Source: Candidatus Zhuqueibacterota bacterium
GTDB lineage: Bacteria > Zhuqueibacterota > Zhuqueibacteria > Residuimicrobiales > Krinioviventaceae
Direction: 5' to 3'
DNA: 41,025 nucleotides
NCBI GenBank assembly: GCA_016929295.1
Contig: JAFGJB010000239.1
Span: 1 to 41,025, forward strand
The position numbers and the translations under genes were made by a program. Below the pieces are notes generated by a model. That model saw nothing but the letters and a program-made list of their open reading frames with translations. It made no database searches and was not told the origin of the DNA. Shown piece by piece: positions 1 to 7,624 of the stretch; positions within the stretch are counted from its first letter, which is position 1, and each line of letters starts with the position of its first letter.

Positions 1-180
1 AAGGCCATGGTCGTCGTCTTTGCCGCGCTCAGTTTTGTCCTGAGCCTCCTGTGGGTGCTGTTCATGGAATACTGGGGTCGTCTCGCCGGCAATCCGGAAA
101 AGCAATCCAGATTGGACAGGGTCAAAAGAGAGCTGCGCAAAGAAAAATCGATCATGGACAAGTTTCGCAGGAGACGGTGA
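1..180 (+). CDS. Chain-length determinant (Wzz-like), C-terminal fragment
   Basis: The first reading frame is open from base 1 to the TGA at 178-180 and gives the last 59 residues of a protein that begins outside the window. The visible part is a hydrophobic segment (about residues 3-23, rich in Val, Leu and Phe) followed by a short, strongly basic cytoplasmic tail ending in FRRRR. A second membrane helix at the extreme C-terminus with a short charged tail is the usual end of Wzz/GumC-type polysaccharide co-polymerases. The location, directly ahead of a sugar acyltransferase and a Wzi/Wzx/glycosyltransferase locus, supports that reading. The periplasmic coiled coil and the N-terminal helix are not in view, so the family call is an inference from topology and context. 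Another membrane-anchored export protein is possible. Confidence 0.5.
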   Translation, partial: KAMVVVFAALSFVLSLLWVLFMEYWGRLAGNPEKQSRLDRVKRELRKEKSIMDKFRRRR

Positions 181-324
181 TCGGCAATTGAGTAAAAATC
201 AAGAGATACGAGGCTAAAGGATAGTGAAAATCGTTCAGGCTTTCTGCGTGTGATGCCATTCTTCGATATTGAGCGCCGACGAACAATGGATATTCAGAAT
301 ATTGATCAAAATTTACTATTATTT

Positions 325-364
325 CTCTTTGCGGGCCTTTGCGATCTCTGCGCCTTTGCGTGAA
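325..364 (+). repeat. Short-period repeat array (CTTTGCG family)
   Basis: Four successive 8-10 nt units of the type CTTTGCG(G/A/T) stand just upstream of the acyltransferase start. Related arrays occur at 31757-31796 (inverted) and 31942-31980, and in a degenerate form near 1550-1580. The array makes the in-frame upstream ATG at 339 an unlikely start, because the peptide it would add is encoded by repeat DNA. Confidence 0.6.
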
Positions 365-365
365 A

Positions 366-1148
366 ATGAACTCAAACGAACAAATACGGTCATCAACTGT
401 GAACTCTATCTCGAAATCAGCCCACATCGGTGCGAATCCCCAAATCGGCCATTTCACCGTCATTGAAGACGACGTTCGCATCGGCGCCAACTGCGCGATC
501 GGCCACAATGTCGTCATCTGCGCCGGCACGATCATCGGCGACAATGTTCGCATCGATGGCTGCAGCGTGGTCGGCAAGCGGCCGATGCGCGCCAGGCGCA
601 GCATTTTCAAGGAAGAAAAGACTCTGCCGCCCTCCAGGATCGGCAATGATTGTCTGATCGGCGCGACCGTCGTCATCTATTGCGGCTGCGACATCGCCGA
701 GCAGGTGCTGATCGCCGATGGCGCATCGGTGCGCGAAAATGTCACGGTGGGCGCCGATACGATCATCGGTCGTAACGTCACCATTGAAAATTTCACTCGC
801 ATCGGCGTAAAGTGCAAGCTGGAGAGCAACTGCTATATCACCGCCTATTCCGATGTCGGCGATTACTGTTTCATCGCGCCCGGCGTTCATACGACGAATG
901 ACAACTATCTCGGCCGCACCGAGGAGCGTTTCAAGCATTTCAAAGGCGTCACCATCAAGCGGGGCGGCCGCATCGGCGCCAATGCCACCATATTGCCCGG
1001 CAGAGTGATCGGCGAGGACGCCGTCGTCGCCGCCGGCGCCGTGGTCAGCAGAGACGTGCCGGCGCGCAAGATCGTCATCGGCAATCCCGCGCGCATCGTC
1101 CGCGACGTGCCGATCGAACAGTTGCTGGAGCATCAGGGATGGGAGTGA
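366..1148 (+). CDS. Left-handed beta-helix (hexapeptide repeat) acyltransferase
   Basis: A 260-residue protein made almost entirely of hexapeptide repeats: (I/V)G-x-x-(A/C/V)-x-I units run from about residue 18 to 240, for example HIGANPQIGHF, RIGANCAIGHNV, IIGDNVRI and, near the end, RIGANATILPGRVIGEDAVV and VVAAGAVVSRDVP. The closing motif VIGNPARIVRDVP is typical of sugar O- or N-acetyltransferases of the LpxA/LbetaH superfamily (NodL/WbbJ/PglD-like). These trimeric enzymes transfer an acyl group from acetyl-CoA or acyl-ACP to a sugar nucleotide or glycan. The long repeat region and an insertion around residues 70-90 (KRPMRARRSIFKEEK) do not fit LpxA or LpxD closely. Next to a Wzz-like end and a Wzi gene, the probable job is acetylation of a nucleotide-sugar or surface glycan precursor. 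I chose ATG 366 because the upstream in-frame ATG at 339 lies inside an intergenic repeat array. The acceptor sugar is unknown. Confidence 0.85.
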   Translation: MNSNEQIRSSTVNSISKSAHIGANPQIGHFTVIEDDVRIGANCAIGHNVVICAGTIIGDNVRIDGCSVVGKRPMRARRSIFKEEKTLPPSRIGNDCLIGATVVIYCGCDIAEQVLIADGASVRENVTVGADTIIGRNVTIENFTRIGVKCKLESNCYITAYSDVGDYCFIAPGVHTTNDNYLGRTEERFKHFKGVTIKRGGRIGANATILPGRVIGEDAVVAAGAVVSRDVPARKIVIGNPARIVRDVPIEQLLEHQGWE

Positions 1149-1162
1149 GCGAGGCCGGCCTT

Positions 1163-1190
1163 CCTCTCGTTGCGAGGCTCTGCCTCTCTG
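1163..1190. repeat. Dispersed palindromic repeat copy (CTCGTTGCGAGGCTCTGCCTC family)
   Basis: A copy of the CTCGTTGCGAGGCTCTGCCTC core that is tandemly repeated at 2661-2989 and seen again at 4297-4315. It lies 15 bases after the acyltransferase stop. Its right arm has diverged (CTCTCTGTTCG instead of CTCGCAACG), so only part of the hairpin can form. Confidence 0.7.
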
Positions 1191-1220
1191 TTCGCCCTGA
1201 CGCGCCAGCATGACTGTGAA

Positions 1221-1527
1221 ATGACGTGGGATGAACCGCCAATCGACGCCCCCTCACCCTGGCCCTCTCCCCCGAGGGGGAGAGGGGACATTACTGTCAG
1301 GACGCGATCGATATTATAAAGAGGCAGTGGTGCTTTGAGGTCTTGCAAGAGCCGACGAGAATAAAATGAACGCCAATGATGAAAAGAACCTCGACAAAAT
1401 CAGCCGCTCATCTCCGCCGATCCAGCCAAGCTTGTCCCCTCTTCCGACGGGGAGAGGGCCAGGGTGAGGGTGAGATAAAACGGCTGATCGCCCAGGACAT
1501 CCATCCTGGGCATAAGATGACGTGGGA
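1221..1527. repeat. Inverted REP-like pair flanked by 11-bp direct repeats
   Basis: Two about 40-bp copies of a CCCTCACCCTGGCCCTCTCC repeat lie in opposite orientation at 1249-1290 and 1434-1472. Each copy also contains its own palindrome (CCCTCTCC...GGAGAGGG). The pair is bracketed by the direct repeat ATGACGTGGGA at 1221-1231 and 1517-1527. A further 7-bp perfect stem, CCCAGGA/TCCTGGG, lies at about 1492-1511. No gene is visible in the 467 bases between the acyltransferase and the pirin. Open frames here are short and read through the repeats. The arrangement resembles a small non-autonomous mobile element, but the ends are not proven. Confidence 0.65.
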
Positions 1528-1615
1528 CAATCGTACCCGGACGTATTGCATCTTTGTGTCTCAGAGTCTTTGTACGAGGCGATTATAAATAATCCACATG
1601 AGATGAGGAAGAGAA

Positions 1616-2632
1616 ATGTATAACAGGCTCATCACCAATATCAAACCGTTGGGATTCACCTGGGAGACCAGCGATCCCTTTCTCTTTTGCGTGCATCACC
1701 TTGATCACTATCCGGCCGGCAACGAGCAACTGGGCCCCGCCGCCTCGCTGCAGGGGAGGAATCTGGGCCAGGACTTTACCACCAAAGACGGCTGGCGCAT
1801 GTACCACGGCGAGACCATACCCGGCTTTCCGGCGCATCCGCATCGCGGCTTTGAAACCGTGACCGTGGTGCTGAAGGGCTATGTTGATCACTCCGATTCA
1901 CACGGCGCAGCCGGACGCTACGGTCAGGGCGACGTGCAATGGATGACCGCCGGCGCCGGGTTGCAGCACGCGGAAATGTTCCCCTTGCTCGACAAAAACA
2001 AGGCGAATCCATTGGAGCTCTTTCAGATCTGGCTCAACCTGCCGCGTGAACGGAAATTTGCCAAACCGCATTATGCCATGCTGTGGGCGGAAGATATCCC
2101 GACATACAGCGAAAAAGATCAGCGCGGCAGATCAACGGACGTCACCCTCATCGCCGGTGCAATGGGCGAAGTCCGCGCACCGGCGCCGGCGCCCGATTCC
2201 TGGGCGGCGGACGCCGACAATCAGGTCGGCATCTGGCTGATCCGTCTGCAGGCCAATGCGCACTGGGCGATTCCGGCAGCATCGCCGGAAGTCAACCGCA
2301 CTCTCTACTTTTACCGCGGCGATCCCATCACTGTGGCCGGCATGAGCATCAAGCCGTACCACTCCATCGAGCTGCTCGCCGAACTCCCTGTCATGCTGGA
2401 AAATGGCGGTGCGGAGGCGTCGCTCCTGTTGATGCAGGGCCGACCGATCGATGAACCCGTAGTGCAACACGGTCCCTTTGTGATGAACAGCGCCGAGGAA
2501 ATACGCCAGGCGTTCAGCGACTATCGTCACACCCAATTCGGCGGCTGGCCATGGCCACGCTATGACAACGTGCATGCGTCTGACAAGGGACGATTCGCCC
2601 GCTATGCGGACGGTCGTGAGGAAGTGCGATGA
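1616..2632 (+). CDS. Pirin family protein (bicupin)
   Basis: A 338-residue cupin protein of the pirin family. Residues 50-125 carry the family signature: an N-terminal cupin with HPHRGFETVT, then the GDVQWMTAGAGLQHAEMF motif. The four metal ligands known in pirins appear to be present as His74, His76, His118 and Glu120. Bacterial pirins bind Fe or another transition metal; some are quercetin 2,3-dioxygenases and others regulate metabolic enzymes. The sequence does not show which applies here. The C-terminal half (about residues 210-300) looks like the second, metal-free cupin. The protein is somewhat longer than many pirins (about 230-300 residues). ATG 1616 is preceded by GAGGAAGAG, a good ribosome binding site. 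The gene stands alone between two repeat clusters, so no operon partner is evident and its link with the polysaccharide genes may be accidental. Confidence 0.92.
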   Translation: MYNRLITNIKPLGFTWETSDPFLFCVHHLDHYPAGNEQLGPAASLQGRNLGQDFTTKDGWRMYHGETIPGFPAHPHRGFETVTVVLKGYVDHSDSHGAAGRYGQGDVQWMTAGAGLQHAEMFPLLDKNKANPLELFQIWLNLPRERKFAKPHYAMLWAEDIPTYSEKDQRGRSTDVTLIAGAMGEVRAPAPAPDSWAADADNQVGIWLIRLQANAHWAIPAASPEVNRTLYFYRGDPITVAGMSIKPYHSIELLAELPVMLENGGAEASLLLMQGRPIDEPVVQHGPFVMNSAEEIRQAFSDYRHTQFGGWPWPRYDNVHASDKGRFARYADGREEVR

Positions 2633-2660
2633 GCAGAGTCGATACGCCCTGCGCTTTCAA

Positions 2661-2989
2661 TCTCGTCGCGAGACTCTGCCTCGCCACGCAGCGTGTGAGG
2701 GCGCAGAAAGATATGCGTCGAACGCTTTGCATTATCCCCTCGTTGCGAGGTTCTGCCTCGCAACGCTGCTAGCGAGCGAGCAGGAGAAAGATATGCGTGG
2801 AACGCTCTGCGTTCCGTCGTACCCCTCGTTGCGAGGCTCTGCCTCGCAACGTTGCTAGCGAGTGAGCAGGAGAAAGATATGCGTGGAACGCTCTGCGTTC
2901 CGTCGTACCCCTCGTTGCGAGGCTCTGCCTCGCAACGCTGCTAGCGAGTGCGCAGGAGAAAGATATGCGTGGAACGCTCTGCGTTCCGT
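2661..2989. repeat. 86-bp tandem repeat array with two hairpins per unit
   Basis: Four tandem units begin at 2661, 2738, 2824 and 2910. The last three start exactly 86 bases apart and are nearly identical; the first is shorter (77 bases) and diverged. Each full unit contains two inverted repeats, CGTTGCGAGG/CCTCGCAACG around CTCTG and GGAACGC/GCGTTCC around TCT, joined by GCTAGCGAGTGAGCAGGAGAAAG-like DNA. The array fills most of the 432 bases between the pirin and the following lyase-like gene. Open reading frames across it translate repeat DNA. Single copies of the first palindrome occur at 1163-1190 and 4297-4315. Confidence 0.92.
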
Positions 2990-3064
2990 GTTAGCCTTTT
3001 AATAAATCAGATAGTCTTCGCACCCTGGCCGAGCCTGGGTGCGAGGGAAACACCGGATAGTGAA

Positions 3065-4255
3065 ATGAAGTACAAGCTCATAAAATACGGTATACAACTT
3101 TGCTCTCTTGCCGCATGCACAGCATTCGCCACCAGTTGGGAATGCGAGATCCTGCCGCCGGAACAGCGCATCGAATACGATGCACAAAGCGGCGCCAAGA
3201 TCATTTTTGTCACCACCCGCAAGGCAGCGGATACGAATCTCTATTTCCACGATCGCTGCTTTTTATGGGACAACAAAATGCTGCTGTTCCTATCGGATCG
3301 ATTCGGCCGCCCGGAGATAATGGCCTGTCTGCTCGAAACCGGCGAATTAGTGCGCCTGAATCCGCAGGATGAGCCGGCAGCGCATCCGTTGGCCTCCCTG
3401 AAAGGAGACAGGCTGTACGTCACGCGGGAGAAGCGTATTTACCAGTGGCAACTGGAGATATCGACCAAATCGAAGACGGTAGTGAAAATCACTGAAGAGA
3501 AGCTGGCGGACATTCCCGGCGAGCAAAAATCCGGTTTGGCCGAAAACAGCGACGCGACGCTGCTGGCCTTCGCCTACAGCATCGATGATGATGATTATAT
3601 CGATCTATATGATATCAAGAGCGCCCACGTGCGCACCATCGCCAGGCTGGACTTTCGCATCGATCATCTGCAATTCCATCGCCAGCGGCCCGATGTCCTG
3701 TCGTTTTCGCGCAGTTATGGCAGCGATTGGGCGCCGCTGGATGCGAACGAACCCCGGCATGCCCGATTCTGGTTTTTGAGCCTGAACAGTCGTCTGCCGG
3801 TACCAGCGTTTTATCAGGTGCCCGGAGAGCTGGCGACGCACGAGTGCTGGTGGGTGAATGACCAGATCACATTCATCGGCGGCCATCACAGAGTGGGTGA
3901 TCGGGAAGAGGGACATGTCAAAGTGCTCGACATCCGCACTGGCGACATCCGCATCATCGGCGCCGGCGCCTGGTGGGAGGAGGGGACGGCCTCCCAGCTC
4001 GCCCAGGTGAACTGGTGGCACGCCTCGGGCAGTCCGGACGGCAAATGGGTCGCCGCTGATAACTGGCACGGCATCATCGCGCTCTTCAATGCTAAAACGA
4101 CGGAGAAGAAGATCCTGACGACCGGTCATCGGATTTACGGCGGCGGCGCCCATCCGCACGTCGGCTGGGATCTGCAAGGTGAGATGGTCGAGTTCACCTC
4201 CAATAAACTGGGCAATCCGGACGTGTGCATCGGCGTTGTGCCGAAAGAGTGGTAG
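3065..4255 (+). CDS. Oligogalacturonate lyase-like beta-propeller protein (PL22-like)
   Basis: A 396-residue exported protein with an N-terminal signal (about residues 1-22, KYGIQLCSLAACTAFATS) and a propeller-type repeat structure. Motifs match polysaccharide lyase family 22: ATHECWW with His259, WWHASGSPDGKWVAAD with His319, and AHPHVGW with His363 and His365. The first matches the place of the family's catalytic histidine and the others its metal-binding histidines. Known PL22 enzymes cleave unsaturated oligogalacturonides by beta-elimination and are usually cytoplasmic, so a signal peptide is unusual. A glutamine ligand I recall just before the HxH pair appears to be Gly here, so activity or substrate may differ. 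ATG 3065 was chosen because the longer in-frame extension to 2948 is encoded by the tandem repeat array and would bury the signal peptide. It may act on an exported or scavenged uronic-acid glycan. Confidence 0.7.
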   Translation: MKYKLIKYGIQLCSLAACTAFATSWECEILPPEQRIEYDAQSGAKIIFVTTRKAADTNLYFHDRCFLWDNKMLLFLSDRFGRPEIMACLLETGELVRLNPQDEPAAHPLASLKGDRLYVTREKRIYQWQLEISTKSKTVVKITEEKLADIPGEQKSGLAENSDATLLAFAYSIDDDDYIDLYDIKSAHVRTIARLDFRIDHLQFHRQRPDVLSFSRSYGSDWAPLDANEPRHARFWFLSLNSRLPVPAFYQVPGELATHECWWVNDQITFIGGHHRVGDREEGHVKVLDIRTGDIRIIGAGAWWEEGTASQLAQVNWWHASGSPDGKWVAADNWHGIIALFNAKTTEKKILTTGHRIYGGGAHPHVGWDLQGEMVEFTSNKLGNPDVCIGVVPKEW

Positions 4256-4296
4256 GGGGGAGAATAGGATCGCGCGCTCGATAGGCGGCTGTTGAT

Positions 4297-4315
4297 CTCG
4301 TTGCGAGGCTCTGCT
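4297..4315. repeat. Dispersed palindromic repeat copy
   Basis: CTCGTTGCGAGGCTCTGCT matches the core of the 86-bp tandem unit found at 2661-2989. It lies in the 99-base spacer ahead of the Wzi-like gene. Confidence 0.65.
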
Positions 4316-4354
4316 TCATGTATTTGATCGTGAGCGAGTAAATCTTACAAGGAT

Positions 4355-6031
4355 ATGATAAGAACGAATTTTCTCACATACTGTGTCATCTTTTGTCTGC
4401 TTGCGCCGACTATTCTCTGTCAGACAGTCTTTGTGCCCTCAACGCACTGGGTCTACGATTTCCTCGATCGCCTGGAAGCCAAGCGCATCACGCCCATCGT
4501 CCTTGCCGGCACCCGGCCGATGACGCGCGCCGAGATCGCCCGCCATCTCGACCGGGCCGATGAGGCGCGCGGCAAATTGTCGAAAACCGAGCGCGACCAG
4601 CTAGACTTTTTACTGTTCGAATTCCAGGAGCATGCGACAAAAAAATCATCCCAGAAGACTCGCATCAAAAAATTCACCGAGCTGTCATGGATGAACGCCT
4701 GGTGGCCGGAATTTTTGTATCCACTGGGACGCCATCTGCTGGAGATCGATGCGGGTTCTCTAGAGATCAATTTCGATCCGATTTTCTATCGCAGCCGTCT
4801 TTATGCGAATGACGATACGTTGCAGGCACAGGAGCGCGTCAATATTGATACCAATGGCTTTTTGCTCTGGGGCACGGTCGGACCATACGTCGGCTATTAC
4901 ACCGACGTACGCGACTCACGAGAGTGGGGCACGCGCTCCTATCCCGCGGGCAACACGACGGAGGAGGGGCTGGGATTTGTGCAGGGCAATGGCCGGCAAA
5001 TTTACCACGATGAGACAGTCGCCTATGTGCTGTTCTCGCGCAACTATCTGCATCTGCAGTTTGGCAAGGATACGAATATCTGGGGGCCGGCCTACGGCGG
5101 CCAGCTCTTCCTGTCCGAGCATGCGACCAGCTATGATCAGCTCAAGCTGCAGCTGGTTTTCAAGCGCATCAAATTCACCTATCTGCTCGCCTGGCTGAAG
5201 CACTACACGCCCGGCTATTTCAGCGGCGACCCGATCACCAAGATGATGGCCGCCCATCGGTTCGAATTTTCGCCGCATCGGCTGATTGATATCGGCCTGC
5301 AGTCAGCGGTCATCTATGGCGGTCGCTCCTTTGAGCCGAGCTATATGAATCCGGTGATGTTCTATCGCTCTGCCGAGCACTATTTGGGCGATCTGGACAA
5401 TGCGGCCATGGGCCTGGATGCCGAGCTGAAGCTGATCCCGCGGACGAAATTATACGGCGAACTGTTCATCGATGATCTGACCACCGGCAAGATTGGCACC
5501 GGGTTTTACGGCAACAAGGTCGGTTATACCGCCGGCGCCCTCTGCGTCGATCTGTTCGGACTGCCCAATCTCGATCTGCGCGCCGAATACACCGCCGTGC
5601 GACCGTTCACCTATTCGCACAAGGATACGGTGACGGCGTATGCACATTTTTCGACGTCACTGGGGCATTGGAGTGGGCCGAACGCGGCTCTGTGGACGGG
5701 GCGACTTTCTTATCGTTTTTCCAGAAGAATAGTGACCCATCTGACCACACAGCTGCAAAAGAGTGGTGCAAATACACCGGATGAGAATGTGGGCGGCGAT
5801 CTATGGCGTCCGCATGATCCTGGCACGGATGCTGAATATGTCGATTTTCTCGCCGGCATACAGCGATCTTGCACTACTGTTCGCGCCGAGATGAGCTATG
5901 AATTCATTCGCAACGGTTTCATTGAAATGGCTTACAGCTCTGAATCTCGTGCATCGGAACAGGCTCTGTCTGGCATTCCCATCTCGGGCAAACGCGAGGA
6001 AATTGTATTGAATTTGAGTTTTAACTTTTAG
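4355..6031 (+). CDS. Capsule assembly Wzi family outer-membrane protein
   Basis: A 558-residue protein with a Sec signal peptide (residues 1-22, hydrophobic and ending near LCQT), followed by VFVPSTHWVYDFLDRLEAK, RPMTRAEIARHL and a long beta-strand-rich part with many alternating aromatic residues, ending in a phenylalanine (LNLSFNF) as outer-membrane barrels do. The N-terminal 'two-site' region and the FGKDTNIWGPAYGGQLFLSEHA stretch (about residues 235-255) are typical of the Caps_assemb_Wzi family. In Escherichia coli, Wzi is an 18-stranded barrel lectin that anchors group 1 capsule to the cell surface. ATG 4355 follows AAGGA at good spacing. The gene ends 12 bases before the flippase and probably starts the plus-strand polysaccharide transcription unit. 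The family is confident; which glycan is bound is unknown. Confidence 0.88.
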   Translation: MIRTNFLTYCVIFCLLAPTILCQTVFVPSTHWVYDFLDRLEAKRITPIVLAGTRPMTRAEIARHLDRADEARGKLSKTERDQLDFLLFEFQEHATKKSSQKTRIKKFTELSWMNAWWPEFLYPLGRHLLEIDAGSLEINFDPIFYRSRLYANDDTLQAQERVNIDTNGFLLWGTVGPYVGYYTDVRDSREWGTRSYPAGNTTEEGLGFVQGNGRQIYHDETVAYVLFSRNYLHLQFGKDTNIWGPAYGGQLFLSEHATSYDQLKLQLVFKRIKFTYLLAWLKHYTPGYFSGDPITKMMAAHRFEFSPHRLIDIGLQSAVIYGGRSFEPSYMNPVMFYRSAEHYLGDLDNAAMGLDAELKLIPRTKLYGELFIDDLTTGKIGTGFYGNKVGYTAGALCVDLFGLPNLDLRAEYTAVRPFTYSHKDTVTAYAHFSTSLGHWSGPNAALWTGRLSYRFSRRIVTHLTTQLQKSGANTPDENVGGDLWRPHDPGTDAEYVDFLAGIQRSCTTVRAEMSYEFIRNGFIEMAYSSESRASEQALSGIPISGKREEIVLNLSFNF

Positions 6032-6043
6032 AATGAACGTGTC

Positions 6044-7561
6044 ATGCCGATCCATGAAAATACCCTTGATAAATTGACGAACTCGCGACTTTTAGCCCGC
6101 AATGCGCTACTCAATGTCCTCGGACAATCGTTGCCTCTGCTGGTGGCGCTATTTGCAATTCCTATGCTGGTGAATGGACTTGGCACGGAGCGTTTTGGCG
6201 TCCTTGCCATCACATGGGCTGTGCTCGGTTATTTTGGCCTTTTCGATCTGGGACTGGGTCGCGTCATTACTTTGCTCATCAGCAGCAAGCTGGGGCAGGA
6301 GGAATATACTGGCATTCGCCCTATCTTGAACACAGGCCTGTTGTTCATGTTTCTCATCGGCTTCGTCTCCACAGCGATCGTCCTCTTCATCGCACCGGTT
6401 CTTGTTTTCAAGGTTTTGAAAATCCCCATGTCGTTGCAGGGGGAATCAGTCCATGCCTTTCGAATTCTCGCTCTGGCATTGCCATTCGTCACGCTCACTG
6501 CAGGTCTTAGAGGTGCTCTGGAAGCGTGGCAAAAATTTGGCATCATCAATTTCATCCGCACTGTAAATGGCATCTATACTTTTTTAGCACCGTTGGCTGT
6601 GCTGCAGTTCACGACTAACTTGCGTCACATCGTTCTGGTCCTCGCAATGGGACGCGTGATCGTCTGCGGCGTCTATTTTTATATGAATCGGATGAATACC
6701 CCTGTGGACGGCGAATTTGGTCTAAAACTGGCACTGGTTCCATCCATGTTCAAACTGGGAAGCTGGATTTCCATTAGCAATATCATCGGGCCAATAATGG
6801 TCTATTTTGATCGATTTTTAATTGGCGCCTGGTTATCAATGACAGCAGTGAGTTTTTATGTTACGCCTTATGAAATCATCACAAAACTGCAGGTTTTTCC
6901 AACGGCTGTCGCTGCTGTTGTTTTTCCGGCATTGTCTTCAGGATATGAAATCGACAAAAAGCGCACAGAAATAATTTACAGTCGCGGTTTGCGTTTATTG
7001 GCCGTTTTATTTTTCCCGATTGTTTTCACCGTCATTTGCTTTGCCTATCCCGGGCTCAGACTATGGCTCGGCGATGAATTCGCAAAAAACAGCAGTTTGG
7101 TGCTGCAATGGCTCGCCATTGGTGTCTTTATGAATGCTGCAGGGCAAATAGCGCTCTCGTACATCCAAGCCGCCGGTCGTCCGGATATCACCGCCAAGTT
7201 GCACCTCATTGAAGCCCCTTTCTATCTTTTGATATTGTGGCTATTGACAAAATATTTTGGCATTCCTGGCGTCGCCATGGCATGGACGTTCAGGATCTCA
7301 GCTGACACGATCGTATTGTTGTGTCTGGTGCACTTTACTTTGAAGAAAAAGTATGCGGTTTTCCGATCTCTATTACAGTGGCTTGGAGCGGCCATAGTGG
7401 CCTTTTCAGTCGCATTTTGGCTAAAGGGCAGCACTCTATATATTTATTATACCTGCATATTGCTATTATGGGCAGCAGCGAGTCATAAATTCATGTTGAG
7501 TCGTGAGGAAAAAAGATATTTGCACAGTAAAACAGGTTTGCGGATTCCGCGCGTGATATGA
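6044..7561 (+). CDS. Wzx-type polysaccharide flippase
   Basis: A 505-residue, strongly hydrophobic protein with about 12-14 predicted membrane spans and the typical opening of the MOP/MATE polysaccharide exporters: ARNALLNVLGQSLPLLVALFAIPMLVNGLGTERFGVLAI, with the conserved LG-x-E-R/D-FG near residue 46. Wzx proteins move undecaprenyl-diphosphate-linked repeat units from the cytoplasmic to the periplasmic face of the inner membrane. The length is normal for the family. It starts 12 bases after the Wzi-like gene and is followed by methyltransferase and glycosyltransferase genes in the same direction. A second flippase of the same superfamily lies on the opposite strand at 17258-18544, so the locus may make two glycans or have replaced one. 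Confidence 0.9.
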   Translation: MPIHENTLDKLTNSRLLARNALLNVLGQSLPLLVALFAIPMLVNGLGTERFGVLAITWAVLGYFGLFDLGLGRVITLLISSKLGQEEYTGIRPILNTGLLFMFLIGFVSTAIVLFIAPVLVFKVLKIPMSLQGESVHAFRILALALPFVTLTAGLRGALEAWQKFGIINFIRTVNGIYTFLAPLAVLQFTTNLRHIVLVLAMGRVIVCGVYFYMNRMNTPVDGEFGLKLALVPSMFKLGSWISISNIIGPIMVYFDRFLIGAWLSMTAVSFYVTPYEIITKLQVFPTAVAAVVFPALSSGYEIDKKRTEIIYSRGLRLLAVLFFPIVFTVICFAYPGLRLWLGDEFAKNSSLVLQWLAIGVFMNAAGQIALSYIQAAGRPDITAKLHLIEAPFYLLILWLLTKYFGIPGVAMAWTFRISADTIVLLCLVHFTLKKKYAVFRSLLQWLGAAIVAFSVAFWLKGSTLYIYYTCILLLWAAASHKFMLSREEKRYLHSKTGLRIPRVI

Positions 7562-7624
7562 GCGGGGACGAATTGAAAGAATAGTGTGCTAATGGGTGTT
7601 CAGAAACGGTAAGGTGCGGCAGAA

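Noticed and set aside
417-1211. A 264-codon minus-strand frame opposite the acyltransferase
   Set aside because: Its long open length comes from the hexapeptide-repeat codon pattern of the real plus-strand gene; the predicted protein is low-complexity (Asp/Ala/Gly-rich) with no family features.
2562-2858. A 98-codon plus-strand frame downstream of the pirin gene
   Set aside because: It overlaps the pirin end and most of it translates the 86-bp tandem repeat (RGSASQRC-like residues), so it is repeat DNA rather than a gene.
2661-2989. CRISPR array
   Set aside because: The units are contiguous 86-bp tandem copies with no variable spacers, and no cas genes are present.
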